A DNA stretch of 64,000 nucleotides from Adiantum capillus-veneris (lineage: Eukaryota; Streptophyta; Polypodiopsida; Polypodiales; Pteridaceae): the NCBI GenBank assembly GCA_014529385.2, contig CM043953.1, positions 109,002,549 to 109,066,548 of the forward strand, written 5' to 3'. The position numbers were made by a program, and so were the translations under genes. Below are positions 53,607 to 63,738 of this stretch, piece by piece; the first letter of the stretch is position 1, and the number at the start of each line of letters is the position of its first letter. A model generated the notes under the pieces. It was not told where the DNA came from. It ran no database searches and was given only the letters and a program-made list of their open reading frames with translations.

Positions 53607-54858
53607 CACTACAAGAAGTTGTGTGCTCTTGTGACGTTGTTAACGACGGAAATACATTGGGTTTTTATATCATTTTTATATCCCCCAGCGTCGCTAAGAC
53701 CGTCGCTATAATTGTCGCTATATAGCGACGCTTATAGAAACGATCAAAGCGACATTTACAGGCCATTTATAGCAACATTTATAGCGACTCTGCAGAGCCT
53801 TATATAGTGAATGTTTCATTAATTGATTCACCTATGAAAAAAAGTGCAAGCTTAGATATAGACCCAAAGTAGTCACCCACAAGACAATATAACCATTAAC
53901 TCCATCATCCATAGTATTGTTTGCAGAATAAAGATACAAAACTGACAAAAGTAAATTAATGACAGTAAATCAATGACAATTGTACACATCATAGGCAAAA
54001 TCACTTGATTGTTAAACTTTGCAAATGTAATAGTTACAACACCATTGTCATTATTGAAAAAATATACATGGGTTTCAAAAAGACGTATAAAAGTCGTCTC
54101 ATGATACATATGCTATGAAAAAAAGAAACTAATGCTATCTAGCTATGGCTAGACTGACATCGTCTAATCAGACGTCTCATTGCGTCCAAGCGGCATATGT
54201 GTCAGATTCTGCAAAAAAAAAACAATAAGATAGCTTTTTGTAAGTATAAACATATAGCGACGTTTATAAAACAATACAACAAATAGAAAAGATTAAACCC
54301 TAATACTAACTATACCGCCGCGAGAACTCACAATGTCCATCAAGGCGTTCAAGCCCTTCGTGCCTGCGTACTCGCGCTCGTACGGTGTGGGGTCACGTCC
54401 ATCGACCACTGTCAAAACATACAAAGAATCCATTATGTTAGAATTTAAAAACCCCTAAACCCTAAACTATCAAACATAAAGAGCAATGCGAAAACACTTA
54501 CAAAATCAGCCTCAAATGATGCCCACCCGCCGCTCCCCAAGTGGTACGAGCTCCCTGCCTCTACTCGCGCTCTGTTTGCCTCCTTTTGTTGCTTCCACTT
54601 GTCGGGATTCTCGCACACTGCTTTCTTCTCATTCTTCCAATCTTCTTTGGCCAGCCAATCTGGACTATTCCACCCATGCTTGATTGCTTTTTGAACTTCA
54701 GAACGCTTGTGCTTGCAGTATTCGCGCATTCGAACCTTCATCAGGTCTTCATTAAAGCGGTCATCCCGTGTTGGAACAGGAAACTCTTCATGAAGCATGC
54801 TGATGACTATGTCTTTTAAATCACTTGGTACTTCACTCCAGGTGTTTAGTATGTAGTG
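53607..54858 (-). mobile_element. Inverted copy of the CACTA right end
   Basis: It starts CACTACAAGAAGTTGTGTGC and is homologous, in reverse orientation, to 60807 back to about 59457. This includes TAGCGACG motifs, the 3' untranslated part (GATACAAAACTGACAA, CACCCACAAGACAATA) and the last transposase exons. The flank at 53604-53606 is GAT and does not match the AAG after 60807, so it is not the partner end of that terminus. Confidence 0.8.
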
Positions 54859-55191
54859 TCTAAACACCTGAGACGAAAGACCGTGCATGCGCGAAATCAC
54901 CTTCTTGCCTTCATCATCCAAGATGATGCCGTCGCTAAAGTCGACGGAGTAAGGCAAGCCCTCTTTCCGGTGACGCGTGAACCTGGGTGTCCCGGTAGGG
55001 GTCTCTAGCGGCATGTCGACGGGGGTACAGACTTCAGGTGTCTCCACTAGAGTTTGGGCCCCGAAGTGAGGAGTGTCCACTGGAGTGACTCCTGGAGGAG
55101 TATCTAGTGGTGTGTAGCCGCTAGGAACGGCCATCAGCCGTGCAAAACCTAGTGTCGATGGTGATGCCGTCGCTGGTGTCGGGGCGGGCAA
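54165..55191 (-). CDS. CACTA-encoded transposase-24-like protein (partial)
   Basis: The minus-strand exon 55191 to about 54507 encodes a Pro/Thr-rich N-terminal part with repeated TP(V/L)DTP-type motifs. The domain 'WSEVPSDLKDIVISMLHEEF ... REYCKHKRSEVQKAIKHGW ... ANRARVEAGSSYHLGSGGWASFEADF' follows. This matches my recollection of the plant Ptta/En/Spm (transposase-24) family. It ends at a GTAAGTG donor. Likely further exons are about 54413-54345 (VDGRDPTPYEREYAGTKG) and about 54212-54165 (ending RNETSD and stop). Such TNP1-like proteins bind the subterminal repeats of their element. The upstream start lies beyond 55191 and is not resolved. The catalytic TNP2-type transposase is not present. 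Confidence 0.65.
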
Positions 55192-55579
55192 AGAAGGGGA
55201 GAGTTAAGAGTCTCGTCGAACACGAGGCGGTGTTGAAGCATCGGCGGCGTCATCCGCACAACAACCGCCACTTCCACCACTAGAGCGCCAGTGCCTATAC
55301 GAGTGTGAAGATCATTCATACCTGCATCAAACACACAAACATTTAAACTTAATATTGAATGAATGGAGAAGAAAAAATGGACAAGTAGATAGATACATAG
55401 ATAGAGAGAGAGAGAGAGAGGGAGAGAGATAGAAAGAGAGAGAGAGAGAGGACTCATAAAGGGGGAGGGATTCCTGTGTAGAGAGATTTTGTTGAATTTC
55501 TGTGAATTTTTAAAAGCACTCCGCTTCGGGTGCGATGGAGACTGAAGCTGCATCGCGAAGGTCTTCTCATAGAAGTTTT
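55192..55579. other. Upstream part of the inverted CACTA fragment
   Basis: It contains a GA-rich tract (55402-55450) and minus-strand coding-like sequence, but no clear start codon for the transposase-like gene. The transition from CACTA to other sequence is somewhere here. Confidence 0.3.
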
Positions 55580-55694
55580 TGCTTGCTCCACCACTTAATC
55601 TAATTGATCGGGTGAAAGAGACACTGAGAAGAAGTAGTAGTGCTTCTTAGTGTGTCTTTCACCCGATTGGCTAGATCTAGTGGTGGGACGAGCA
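55580..55694. repeat. 115-nt near-perfect hairpin
   Basis: Arms 55580-55631 and 55643-55694 (52 nt each) pair at about 41 positions around an 11-nt loop. The inner block ATCGGGTGAAAG ... CTTTCACCCGAT is perfect. The size and the two-arm complementarity resemble a plant microRNA precursor or a small fold-back element. I recognise no known microRNA in the arms. No target duplication was found. Confidence 0.6.
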
Positions 55695-58399
55695 GTATCT
55701 ATATTGAGCAAACCAGCTTCGAGATTGCAGCTTTAGTCCCCATCCCACTGGGAGCGTAGTGCTCATCATCCGTGCTTGTGAACATCCTTAGAGCATACGT
55801 ATCTGGAGTGGACACAAAGACCAGTAAATACAATGACGCAATGATGCATATAAACAGAAATGGACACACGTGAATACAATATACATTATAAAATGGAGCT
55901 AGATTGTTCAAATACAATATTTACGGCTTTAAGAGGTCTCTCTCTCGTCCTCGCAAAGCTCAACATAACTTCCTATATCTATATAGAGATCTCCGTTTAA
56001 AGAGATGCCCTTCGTTTTGAGAAAAACCAAGATTTACAATGTTTGAGTGAGGATGTCTTTATTGGCAATGCCTATATTTGTGGGTACAAGAAATCTACAC
56101 ACCCACGTTGAAGAGGGGGAATGGGGAACACACCCAATACACACGCAATTGCTCCTATATATAGCCTAGGGTATTCAGAGCACCCCTGTCCTCTCAAAAA
56201 CACCTTCAAAAAAAGAAACTCTCACTAGAAGGGCCTCGCCTGCACTTCGCCCAATGCACACACTCTGCACAATCCTCGGACAGCGATCACACCGATCTTG
56301 CCCGCTTCCAGCTCTTCCACAACTGAACACCTCTCTCTCTTTCTCTCTCACACAGACAGGGGGCCGGGAGGCGCACACGCTCACACACACCGACACCACA
56401 CAACCTGGAGACGCGCAAAGAAGAAAGGGGGGAAGGGGGGAGAGACAACACCAAAAACTGGCAATGATAGCTTCTTCTTCAAAGGAAAACACCATGTACA
56501 AAATCCATATGGCCTGCTCTAGGTCACACTATGGCCATCACCAATCCGTACAGAGGGGCACTCACTTCCCTCACCACTCGACTCCGTCGGGCACATACCT
56601 CGAGGGGAACATCCACCACTGGCTTCACTTCAACATCTCCCCCTCTTGGAAGCCTTTGCTGACTGCCTCTCTTGCAAAGCCTTCGCTCTTTCGAGCCGTT
56701 TCACATACGATGCTTCACTATGGTGTGCCGACTTCGACCGTCGAGCACATGAAACTCTTCTCTTTCCTCCTCCTCCTCTTACCCCTCCACAGAGCGCTCG
56801 TCACTCCTCCGCTTCCTCTTCCTTCTTTTTCCCGGCCAAAAAAAACCTCTCCTTTCTCAAAGGCCATATTCTAGAGCATCAAATCAACATCTCAAGCACC
56901 TTTACCTATCACCCCAATTGGACCAATCAGGGGCCTTTTTGGCCTAAAAAATTGCATCGCGTATATATATGTGCTGCCACTTGCTTGCCGAGGGCCTTCA
57001 TTCCTGCTTTATCCCTTTGCCAGGCACCTGCCAGCATTAACATCATTGCATTGCACACTTCCTAGCACAAACCAACTTTGGTTGCACCAACGTCTACACG
57101 ATAGTTCATGTAGTGGACAAAAACCCTTTGCCTCTTCTCTAGCTGTAGCATTTCACAGCATCTTAACATCTTCTCATAGTAGATCTTTGTTTGTAGCATG
57201 CAGGTATGCCATTCTTGCAATGTAGCTAATGCCTGCTCAAAGCACTTAATTCTTACTCTAGATTTGACGGGTTGTGGTGTGTGTGTGTGTGTGTGTGACC
57301 CTTGGAATCGTCATCTTGCATCACTAATTTCTGTGTAGGCTCAATTTTCTCTTCCATTGGCTGATCATGACGGCTTATTGTATGGTAGCAGCAGTCGAAC
57401 ATGCAGGTGGAATTTTTGGTCCGCATGGACTGTCGAGGCTGTGAACACAATAAATTTTCTCATGTAGAAAAACGGACTCTTTTTCAGTGCTTTTCATATG
57501 AGCAAGTGTTTTTCATACAATGCTTACCATCATGAGCGCACCTTCATTGACACCTACAACGTCCGAAAACTCAGATCTCATATCTGAGTTTTGGGTGTGC
57601 GCTCAAGCAAGCAAAGGATGTGGAATGCATGCATGCACCATGGGGAGCTCACTCTTGGAGGTATTCCAAAGAAGGACCTCACAAGGACCTTGTGCAGTGG
57701 AAAAAACAGTCAATTTTGCTGAATTTTTAAAGATCACATGCTCCCTGAATTTGAAAAGGTGATACAAACAAAAGTTTTAGCTCATGAGTTGAACTTTCAC
57801 CTCAAATTTTTTCATATTTTTTCGAGCTACGAGCTGTGAGCTATGATTTTATTGGTGGACCCCAGTTTACCCATGCTATGCAGCCACACTCTCTCTTCCA
57901 CTTTATCATTTTCCTCTTTCACACACACTCCTCCCTCTCCTTCCCACTCCCAAACCTACAACTCCCATGTCCTAATTCACCCTCTTCACCATTGCCACAT
58001 CTCTCACACCTCCATAGCCTTCATCCTCCATTTCTACACCCTATGTGTCCCCCTTTCTCTCTACATATATGTCCATATTACCATACTCTCTTCAGCTTTG
58101 TAAAGAACTTCAAAAAATCAGCAAAAATCCAAGGATAACCTCTGCAAATGAAGGCTTTTATCATGAATTTTCCAAGGTTTGAAGATAACATAGCTTCATC
58201 GACACGCGCTACTTTGCCATGCTGACCACTTCTTCTACCGGTGCTGTAAAGAGGTGAATGTCAACTTCTCCAAGCTTCAACCTTGCTTTACAAGCTTATC
58301 CCTTCTCTAACTTTTCTCATCATATATCTCACCATTTGGTGAATGATTTTGTAAATATTTTTTAGTGATAATTACTAACTACTAACCACTAACCTTATT
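55695..58399. other. CACTA interior, no supported gene
   Basis: The stretch holds a minus-strand TATATATAG near 56155-56165, CT/CA-rich sequence with accidental frames (56250-57070), a short GT run (57276-57297) and a hairpin ACTCAGAT-CTCAT-ATCTGAGT (57572-57592). That hairpin is also found in duplication unit 1 at about 52700-52725. No domain is recognised. Confidence 0.4.
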
Positions 58400-59456
58400 G
58401 TAAAATGCACCCTCTACTAGAGTAGGCCCTCCCAAATTATTCACTCAATCCCTCTCTCCTTTCATCCTCAATAATTCTCTTCCCTTGAGCCCACATCCAT
58501 GTGACTCAAAGGACAAGAGAGATCCACCCTCATTAAAAAAAATAAAAATATGCATAATCTTTTATTCCTTCAAATAAACTTGATTAGGCCTAATCCAAAT
58601 CGGGGCTTCTAAAACCTATAAATAGATCCCTTCTCTCCCTTGTAAATCACCACATGATCACACTACGCCACACCATTCTCAACACATAACACACCACTCT
58701 TCAAGACTAGTTGTGTAGAGTGTGTGCATTGTGAGTGCTCTATTCCATCATTACACATAGGTGCATGGAGAAGCTTGAAGTTAGTTATGCCATCTAGAGG
58801 AGTGGAATGTATGCCATACTCTTCACCACACTTGTAGCCTACTCTTGTGCATAAATAAGATTTATAGTTTTGGGTGCAATTGTATGCTGCAACTACGACT
58901 CTTCTCTCCAAATTGACTTGATAAGTTGGCTCATCAGGTGGTTGAAGGTATATTGTCCTTGAAGTTTGTTGTGCCATTTCATGCTTGGTGGTTTGAGGGC
59001 TTGTTGAATTGTTTGCCTAAAAGGTCAATTGTAAGAGGGTGCTCGGGTGAGAGGGCTCCCGTGACCCTAAGACAATTCGTGTATTGACAACAAGGTCAAG
59101 TTTTGTGTTGTCTCCCTATTTCTCATCAAGCTTTGTATGCATCTAGTCTTTAAGGCTAAGACTGAGTTGATCAAGTTGATTTGTGCTCTTTACCTCTCTC
59201 TGATGTGGTGAATGTTTGTGTTTAGTGTGTGTGGCTATCTTGCATTCCCCTCTCTTTGTGCGTTTGAGTACAAGGTGATATCATGTGCGTCCTAGTTCGC
59301 ATCTACAACTAGGTGGTGCCCCTTTTCTTGTTTGGTTTCTGGCTGTGGGTTGTTGTTGTCTCTGATTGTGCTTGCCCCAGCCCCAATTGAGCAACACGGG
59401 AGCCTCGAAGGGTGTTTAGAGGCCGCTCTTCTTGTTGCCCGCCCCGGACCGCCCCA
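58400..59456 (+). mobile_element. LTR-like sequence abutting the right CACTA arm
   Basis: A TATA-like CCTATAAATAG (about 58615) and, 670 bp on, the U5 hairpin motif CCTAGTT ... AACTAGG followed by TGGTGCCCC (59291-59321) match the layout of the other LTR-like copies. Homology of the CACTA right arm to the inverted copy begins exactly after it, at about 59457. This suggests an LTR inserted in, or replacing, the 5' part of the transposase gene. The left boundary is not resolved. Confidence 0.45.
59291..59313 (+). promoter_or_regulatory. Conserved U5 hairpin motif with compensatory change
   Basis: The stem CCTAGTT/AACTAGG is a perfect 7 bp. At the sixth pair the other copies have C-G and this one T-A, so pairing is kept while sequence changes. 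The loop also differs. Confidence 0.6.
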
Positions 59457-60121
59457 ATACTAAAGACTTGGAGTGAAGTGCCAAGTGAATTAAAAGATAG
59501 AGTCATCATCATGCTGCATGACGAGTTTCCCATGTCAAGACGGGATGAGCGCTTGAATGAAGACCTGATAAAGGTTCAAATGTGCGATACTGCAAGCACA
59601 AGCGTTCTGAAGTGCAAAAGGCAATAAAGCATGGGTGGAACGGACCAGATTGGCTAGCCAAAGAAGATTGGAAGAATGCAAAGCGAGCAGCGTGTGAGAA
59701 TCTTGACAAGTGGAAGCAACAACAGGAGGCAGCCAAAGCGCAAGTAGAGGAAGGGAGCTCGCACCACTTGAGGAGCGGCAGGTGGTCATCATTTGACGCC
59801 GATTTTGTAAGTGTTTTTGCATTGCTCTTTAGGTTTGATAGTTACATCTATTTGTAATTTTAAATTATAACATAATGGATTCTTTGTATGTTTTGAACAT
59901 CGGTCAATGAGGACGTGACCCCACACCGTATGAGCGCGAGTACGCAAGCAGAAAGGGACATTCTGAGTTCTCACGGTGGCATGGGTAATATTAGAGTTTA
60001 CTCTTTTCTATTTGTTGTATTGTTTTGTAGATTATATCTTTATACTTACAGAAAGTCTTATTGTTTTTTTTTGCAGAATCCGACAGATACGCCACTTGGA
60101 CGCGATGAGATGTATGATTAG
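59457..60121 (+). pseudogene. Second, inverted copy of the transposase-24-like gene
   Basis: The plus-strand exon 59460 to about 59808 has 'WSEVPSELKDRVIIMLHDEF' and, after a one-base frame change near 59585, 'YCKHKRSEVQKAIKHGWNGPDWLAKEDW ... SSHHLRSGRWSSFDADF'. A GTAAGTG donor lies at the same place as in the left copy. A middle exon (about 59905-59990) and a last exon (60077-60121, NPTDTPLGRDEMYD and stop) follow. The N-terminal half is replaced by the LTR-like sequence. It is non-functional as it stands. Confidence 0.65.
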
Positions 60122-60807
60122 ATGGCGTCAGTCTAGTCGTAGCTATATAGCATTAGTTTCTTTTTATCATAGCATGTATAATGAGATGACGTGTATACAT
60201 ATTTTTGTAACTATATGAAAACCATGTATATTTTCTCAATAATGAAAATGGTGTTGTAACTGTTACATTTGCAAAGCTTAACAATCAAGTTATTTTGCCT
60301 ATGATGTGTACAATTTTCATTGATTTACTTTCATCAATTTACTCTTGTCAGTTTTGTATCTTTATTCTAAAAACAATACTATGGATGATGGTATTGTCTT
60401 GTGGGTGACTACTTTGGGTCTATACGTGCACTTTCTTTCAAAGGTGAATCTGGGCTTATCTTGGATTCATTTAGGTTTACTCTATTTTTAAAACATTCAA
60501 TATGGTTGATGGGTGAATGCCCTGCCACCCAAGAAATTTTACTCTTGGGCATCGCTATATAAGGCTTTGCAACGCCACTATGAGTGTCATTATAGGTAGC
60601 CTGTAACCGTTGCTATAAGGGTCACTATATGTGTCGCTATATAGCGACAGGCTTTAGTGACACATATAGCGACGGTTATAGTGACACTCATAGCAACGTT
60701 ATCGTAGAAATGCTATTAGACATGGTCTTAGTGATGCCGGGGAGTATAAAAACCCAATGTATTTTCGTCGCTAAAAACATCACAAGTGCACACAACCTCT
60801 TGTAGTG
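60122..60807 (+). other. CACTA right-end 3' region and subterminal repeats
   Basis: A non-coding 3' region is followed by a dense cluster of TAGCGAC/GTCGCTA motifs. It includes the palindrome GTCGCTATATAGCGAC near 60634-60649 and a long imperfect inverted repeat around it (60545-60720). It ends CCTCTTGTAGTG at 60807. Confidence 0.75.
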
Positions 60808-60810
60808 AAG

Positions 60811-61950
60811 GTTGGGGCTGAAGAGCCTGAGGTGAAGGTCGGGGTATCCTTCGTGGATAGGCCTTCGCAAGATGGCCCATCTCACAACAAATAAAACACT
60901 GATTCGAGAGTTCCAAATACCTCAAGCTCTTACGGAACCAACCGCCACTCACCCGAGGTAGTAGGATGACCTTCGGGAGAGTGTGGGTGTCCCAAACCAA
61001 AACAGGTACTATGGGAATGCACGTTGCCTTGGTAGCTACAGAGGTTGTCGTGCGGGGTGTCTTTAGGACAATACCAATCTCTAAGACTACCCTAGAAAGG
61101 AGCAAAAGGTACTCCCTCCTCAGGCCGGGGAAGCAGACTGAGATGGGCAAGTCTATCTCCTCGATAAGAACGTCAGTAGAGCTGGGTCGAAACCATGGTA
61201 CCACTATTGAAAGTGTGCCAAAACTGCTTGGATGGCCAGGGGGCTCATCACAATGACCTTGGACGCCATCTCGGGAATCTCAAACTCTATCTCATAGTAG
61301 CCACACCCGAGAAACTGAACATCGAGAATCTTGTCCACCTCTACTAAAAGGCGGGGGCCTGAAGGATATCACGCACCTCTTCTCTCCTAGGTCGGGTGCC
61401 GATAATCTTGTAGATGATGGAAGTTTCTTGGAGACACTCCACCTCTACGGCTAGGCTCGCTTGCTCTATCAACAAGAGAGAAAGTAGGATGGTGTGCTCT
61501 GCAGGGTCGGCCGAGGGGGCTTCTGGAGAGTCCCTCTAGCCTCCATTTGTGTCTATTGCTATGAGTGGGGAGAATGAAAAGAACCAGAAGACTTTCGAGA
61601 AGCTTCAACTATGAAGGACAGGCCCTCAAGGTCGCGACGCAAGGAGGAACCAACGGCAAGGGGGGGAAGGGGCAGTTGAGCAAGCGGGGGAGGTAGGTTG
61701 CACATGAGAGCCGGCAACACCATCGCGAGGCCAAAGGGAGGGTGATCAGCGATGGCAAGGGGGGGAGGGGGGCAACGTATAGTAGTAGCGAGTCCACGAT
61801 CTTCCTATGTACCATTGTATGGTGAGGCATCTTTGATTGTCTCGGTCGTTTGCACTCTAGAAACATTTAAAAAATACTCACACATACTCAACATGTCACA
61901 CTCAAGTAAACCACCAATAGAAAACATATGGCACAAAGGGTAGCAAACTG
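60811..61950 (-). pseudogene. LINE ORF1 (DUF4283 and zinc-knuckle type), interrupted by CACTA
   Basis: The minus-strand frame from about 61204 reads WFRPSSTDVLIEEIDLPISV, 'CFPGLRREYLLLLSRVVLEIG', LPKVILLPRV and 'QCFICCEMGHLAKAYP'. This is the order found in ORF1 of plant L1-type LINEs: an RNA-binding DUF4283-like domain, then a CCHC knuckle. The last Cys of the knuckle is Tyr. Upstream sequence to 61.95 kb is coding-like but broken. The frame reaches the CACTA target site. On the other side (53066 leftwards) it continues in phase, ending near 'STGNHFDTLQEDEV', but with stops. Confidence 0.6.
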
Positions 61951-62326
61951 ACCGAATGAGGGAAATTAGGGGGAGGGGGGAGTGAGCGAGGTTGAAGATG
62001 ATTTCAAGGCCAAGAAGATGCCAGAGTAAGGGGAGCCACCAGAGGATAGGGGGATAGTAGTGTGCACAAAACCACCATGTGGGAGGGTTGAAGCGCGCAT
62101 AAGGCTACGAGGAAGGGTCATCTGCAACACGAGCAAGGGTAGGCCATCAGGAGAAGTAAGAGTAGAATTTGAGAGCACCTTGCGCACGCTGCTTTGAGGA
62201 GATCTAACAAAAAGTAGCAGAGTGCAACAGCATAAGCGGCCGAAGGCAAGGGCAAGTACGTAGGGGACAAGTCCTACAAGAGGGGTACACCACACCGTCC
62301 TCTAGGGTTTCCATGAGTAGCTGCAT

Positions 62327-62452
<126 letters not shown>

Positions 62453-62950
62453 CCCCTTCCCCCCGTGACAACATTGCACTCTAGAATTTCAATGCATCAT
62501 AATGTGCACAACCAAGCGAGTGGAGCATGTAATGGAGGATAGAGGTACTCTTATTGATAGAAATACTTAAAAATTAATAATAAATAGCAAATGATCTAAG
62601 ATGGAGAAACTGAAGATACGTTGAGGATCAGAAGAACAAGGCGGACAAGCATAAAAATTTCCAATCGAATCGACAGATGGAAGCGGGAAGCATAAATCAG
62701 GCCGCCAAGGCCTACTTTTGCAAATTCTTGCAGAATGAGCTAACATAGATTTCACGGCCTAGTAGGACTAATAGAAAATCTAGAGAAAAATAGTTTGGGA
62801 AGTCCGAGTATAGATATCCAAGGTAGCCCAAAATCACCTCATTTCCACTAGTTACTCTTATTGAAATAATTAAAAATAAATAATTAAGTTCTTTCTCTTA
62901 AAAGAGGAAAAAGAGGACACATGTCCAAATGAAATAATTAAATAATACAA

Positions 62951-62960
<10 letters not shown>
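62453..62960. other. No feature seen
   Basis: A short AT-rich segment with no recognised coding or repeat structure. Confidence 0.4.
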
Positions 62961-62980
<20 letters not shown>

Positions 62981-62991
<11 letters not shown>

Positions 62992-63003
62992 GGGGGGGGG
63001 GGG
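62981..63003. repeat. G23 run next to a GA tract
   Basis: A GA tract (about 62953-62980) runs into 23 consecutive G. A CA run follows at about 63032-63050. I see no TATA box at the expected distance upstream, unlike the G-runs of the long repeats. Confidence 0.85.
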
Positions 63004-63249
63004 TCCAAGCGTGAGAGGGGGGTATACTCTCCCACACACACACACACACACATTCTCTAATTGTGTGAAGTGCAAAGTGCAAGAGCTCCATCTCCTTCTC
63101 GAAGCTTGTTGAGAAGTGGAGATCCTACACCAACACTCTTGGCTATGGAATACAAATCCAACCAAGAGCCATGCTTCAATGCTTAAGCTTGCCATCTTCT
63201 TCATCTTCATTACTATGCTACTATGCTATGCTAAGCAAGAAGAGTGAGG

Positions 63250-63722
63250 AACTATTTATTTCTCATATGGATGATTCTTCTTCCTCTTCCCTACCCTCGT
63301 TTCCCGCTAGCTCTGTCCACCTTGTAAGGTGTTTGAGTCCTTGGGACTGAGGCTTGGGATAGTTAATTCTTTTTGAAAAGTTTATGTTATGCTTGTGATG
63401 CATGGAGCTTTCCATCTTCATTGCATCACCTAGGTCACAAGAAACACAAAGATTGTATTGTATCAAATCTCTCTTGATGGTAGAATCTATAATACAAACG
63501 CCTTTTGGAGGGGGGACCGGATTCAAATAAATCTGGTCCTCAACGATTGTCATGTTCTGTAATACTTTCTCTCTTGAAAAAGTATTGTTTGTGCCAAGTT
63601 AATGTTTATGTTGCTACCATCAATTAAGTTCACCCTCTATGTTCTCAAAGTAACCTCGCAAAAATGCTCACTCTAATTCTTTTAACTCCACTATTCTCAA
63701 AGGTCATAGGCCATTTTCATTA
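63250..63722 (+). mobile_element. Possible LTR end at the right edge
   Basis: The stretch is non-coding and ends ...CCATTTTCA shortly before a sequence resembling the initiator tRNA-Met primer-binding site. If this is a 5' LTR, the element continues beyond the window. The 5' boundary and the paired LTR cannot be seen. Confidence 0.25.
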
Positions 63723-63726
63723 CGTT

Positions 63727-63738
63727 GGTATCAAAGAA
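63727..63738 (+). promoter_or_regulatory. Degenerate tRNA-Met primer-binding site candidate
   Basis: TTGGTATCAAAGA matches the copia site TGGTATCAGAGC at 10 of 12 positions. Confidence 0.35.

Larger units (their letters stand above)
53069..60807. mobile_element. CACTA (En/Spm) DNA transposon with rearranged interior
   Basis: The left end CACTACAAGAGG (53069) and right end CCTCTTGTAGTG (60807) form a perfect 12-bp terminal inverted repeat. Flanks are AAG on both sides (53066-53068 and 60808-60810), the 3-bp duplication typical of CACTA. Subterminal copies of TAGCGAC and GTCGCTAT on both strands are also typical. On both sides of the element the LINE ORF1 reading continues. The interior holds a transposase-24-like gene twice in opposite orientation, an extra inverted terminus at 53607, and an LTR-like sequence. 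Confidence 0.8.

Noticed and set aside
56254-57070. 206- and 139-codon frames in the CACTA interior
   Set aside because: Low-complexity CT/CA-rich sequence with overlapping open frames, and no domain or conserved relative in the window.
53607-60807. A single simple CACTA element between 53607 and 60807
   Set aside because: The flanks are GAT and AAG, not a duplication. The pair 53069/60807 has AAG on both sides and a perfect 12-bp terminal match, so that pair was preferred.
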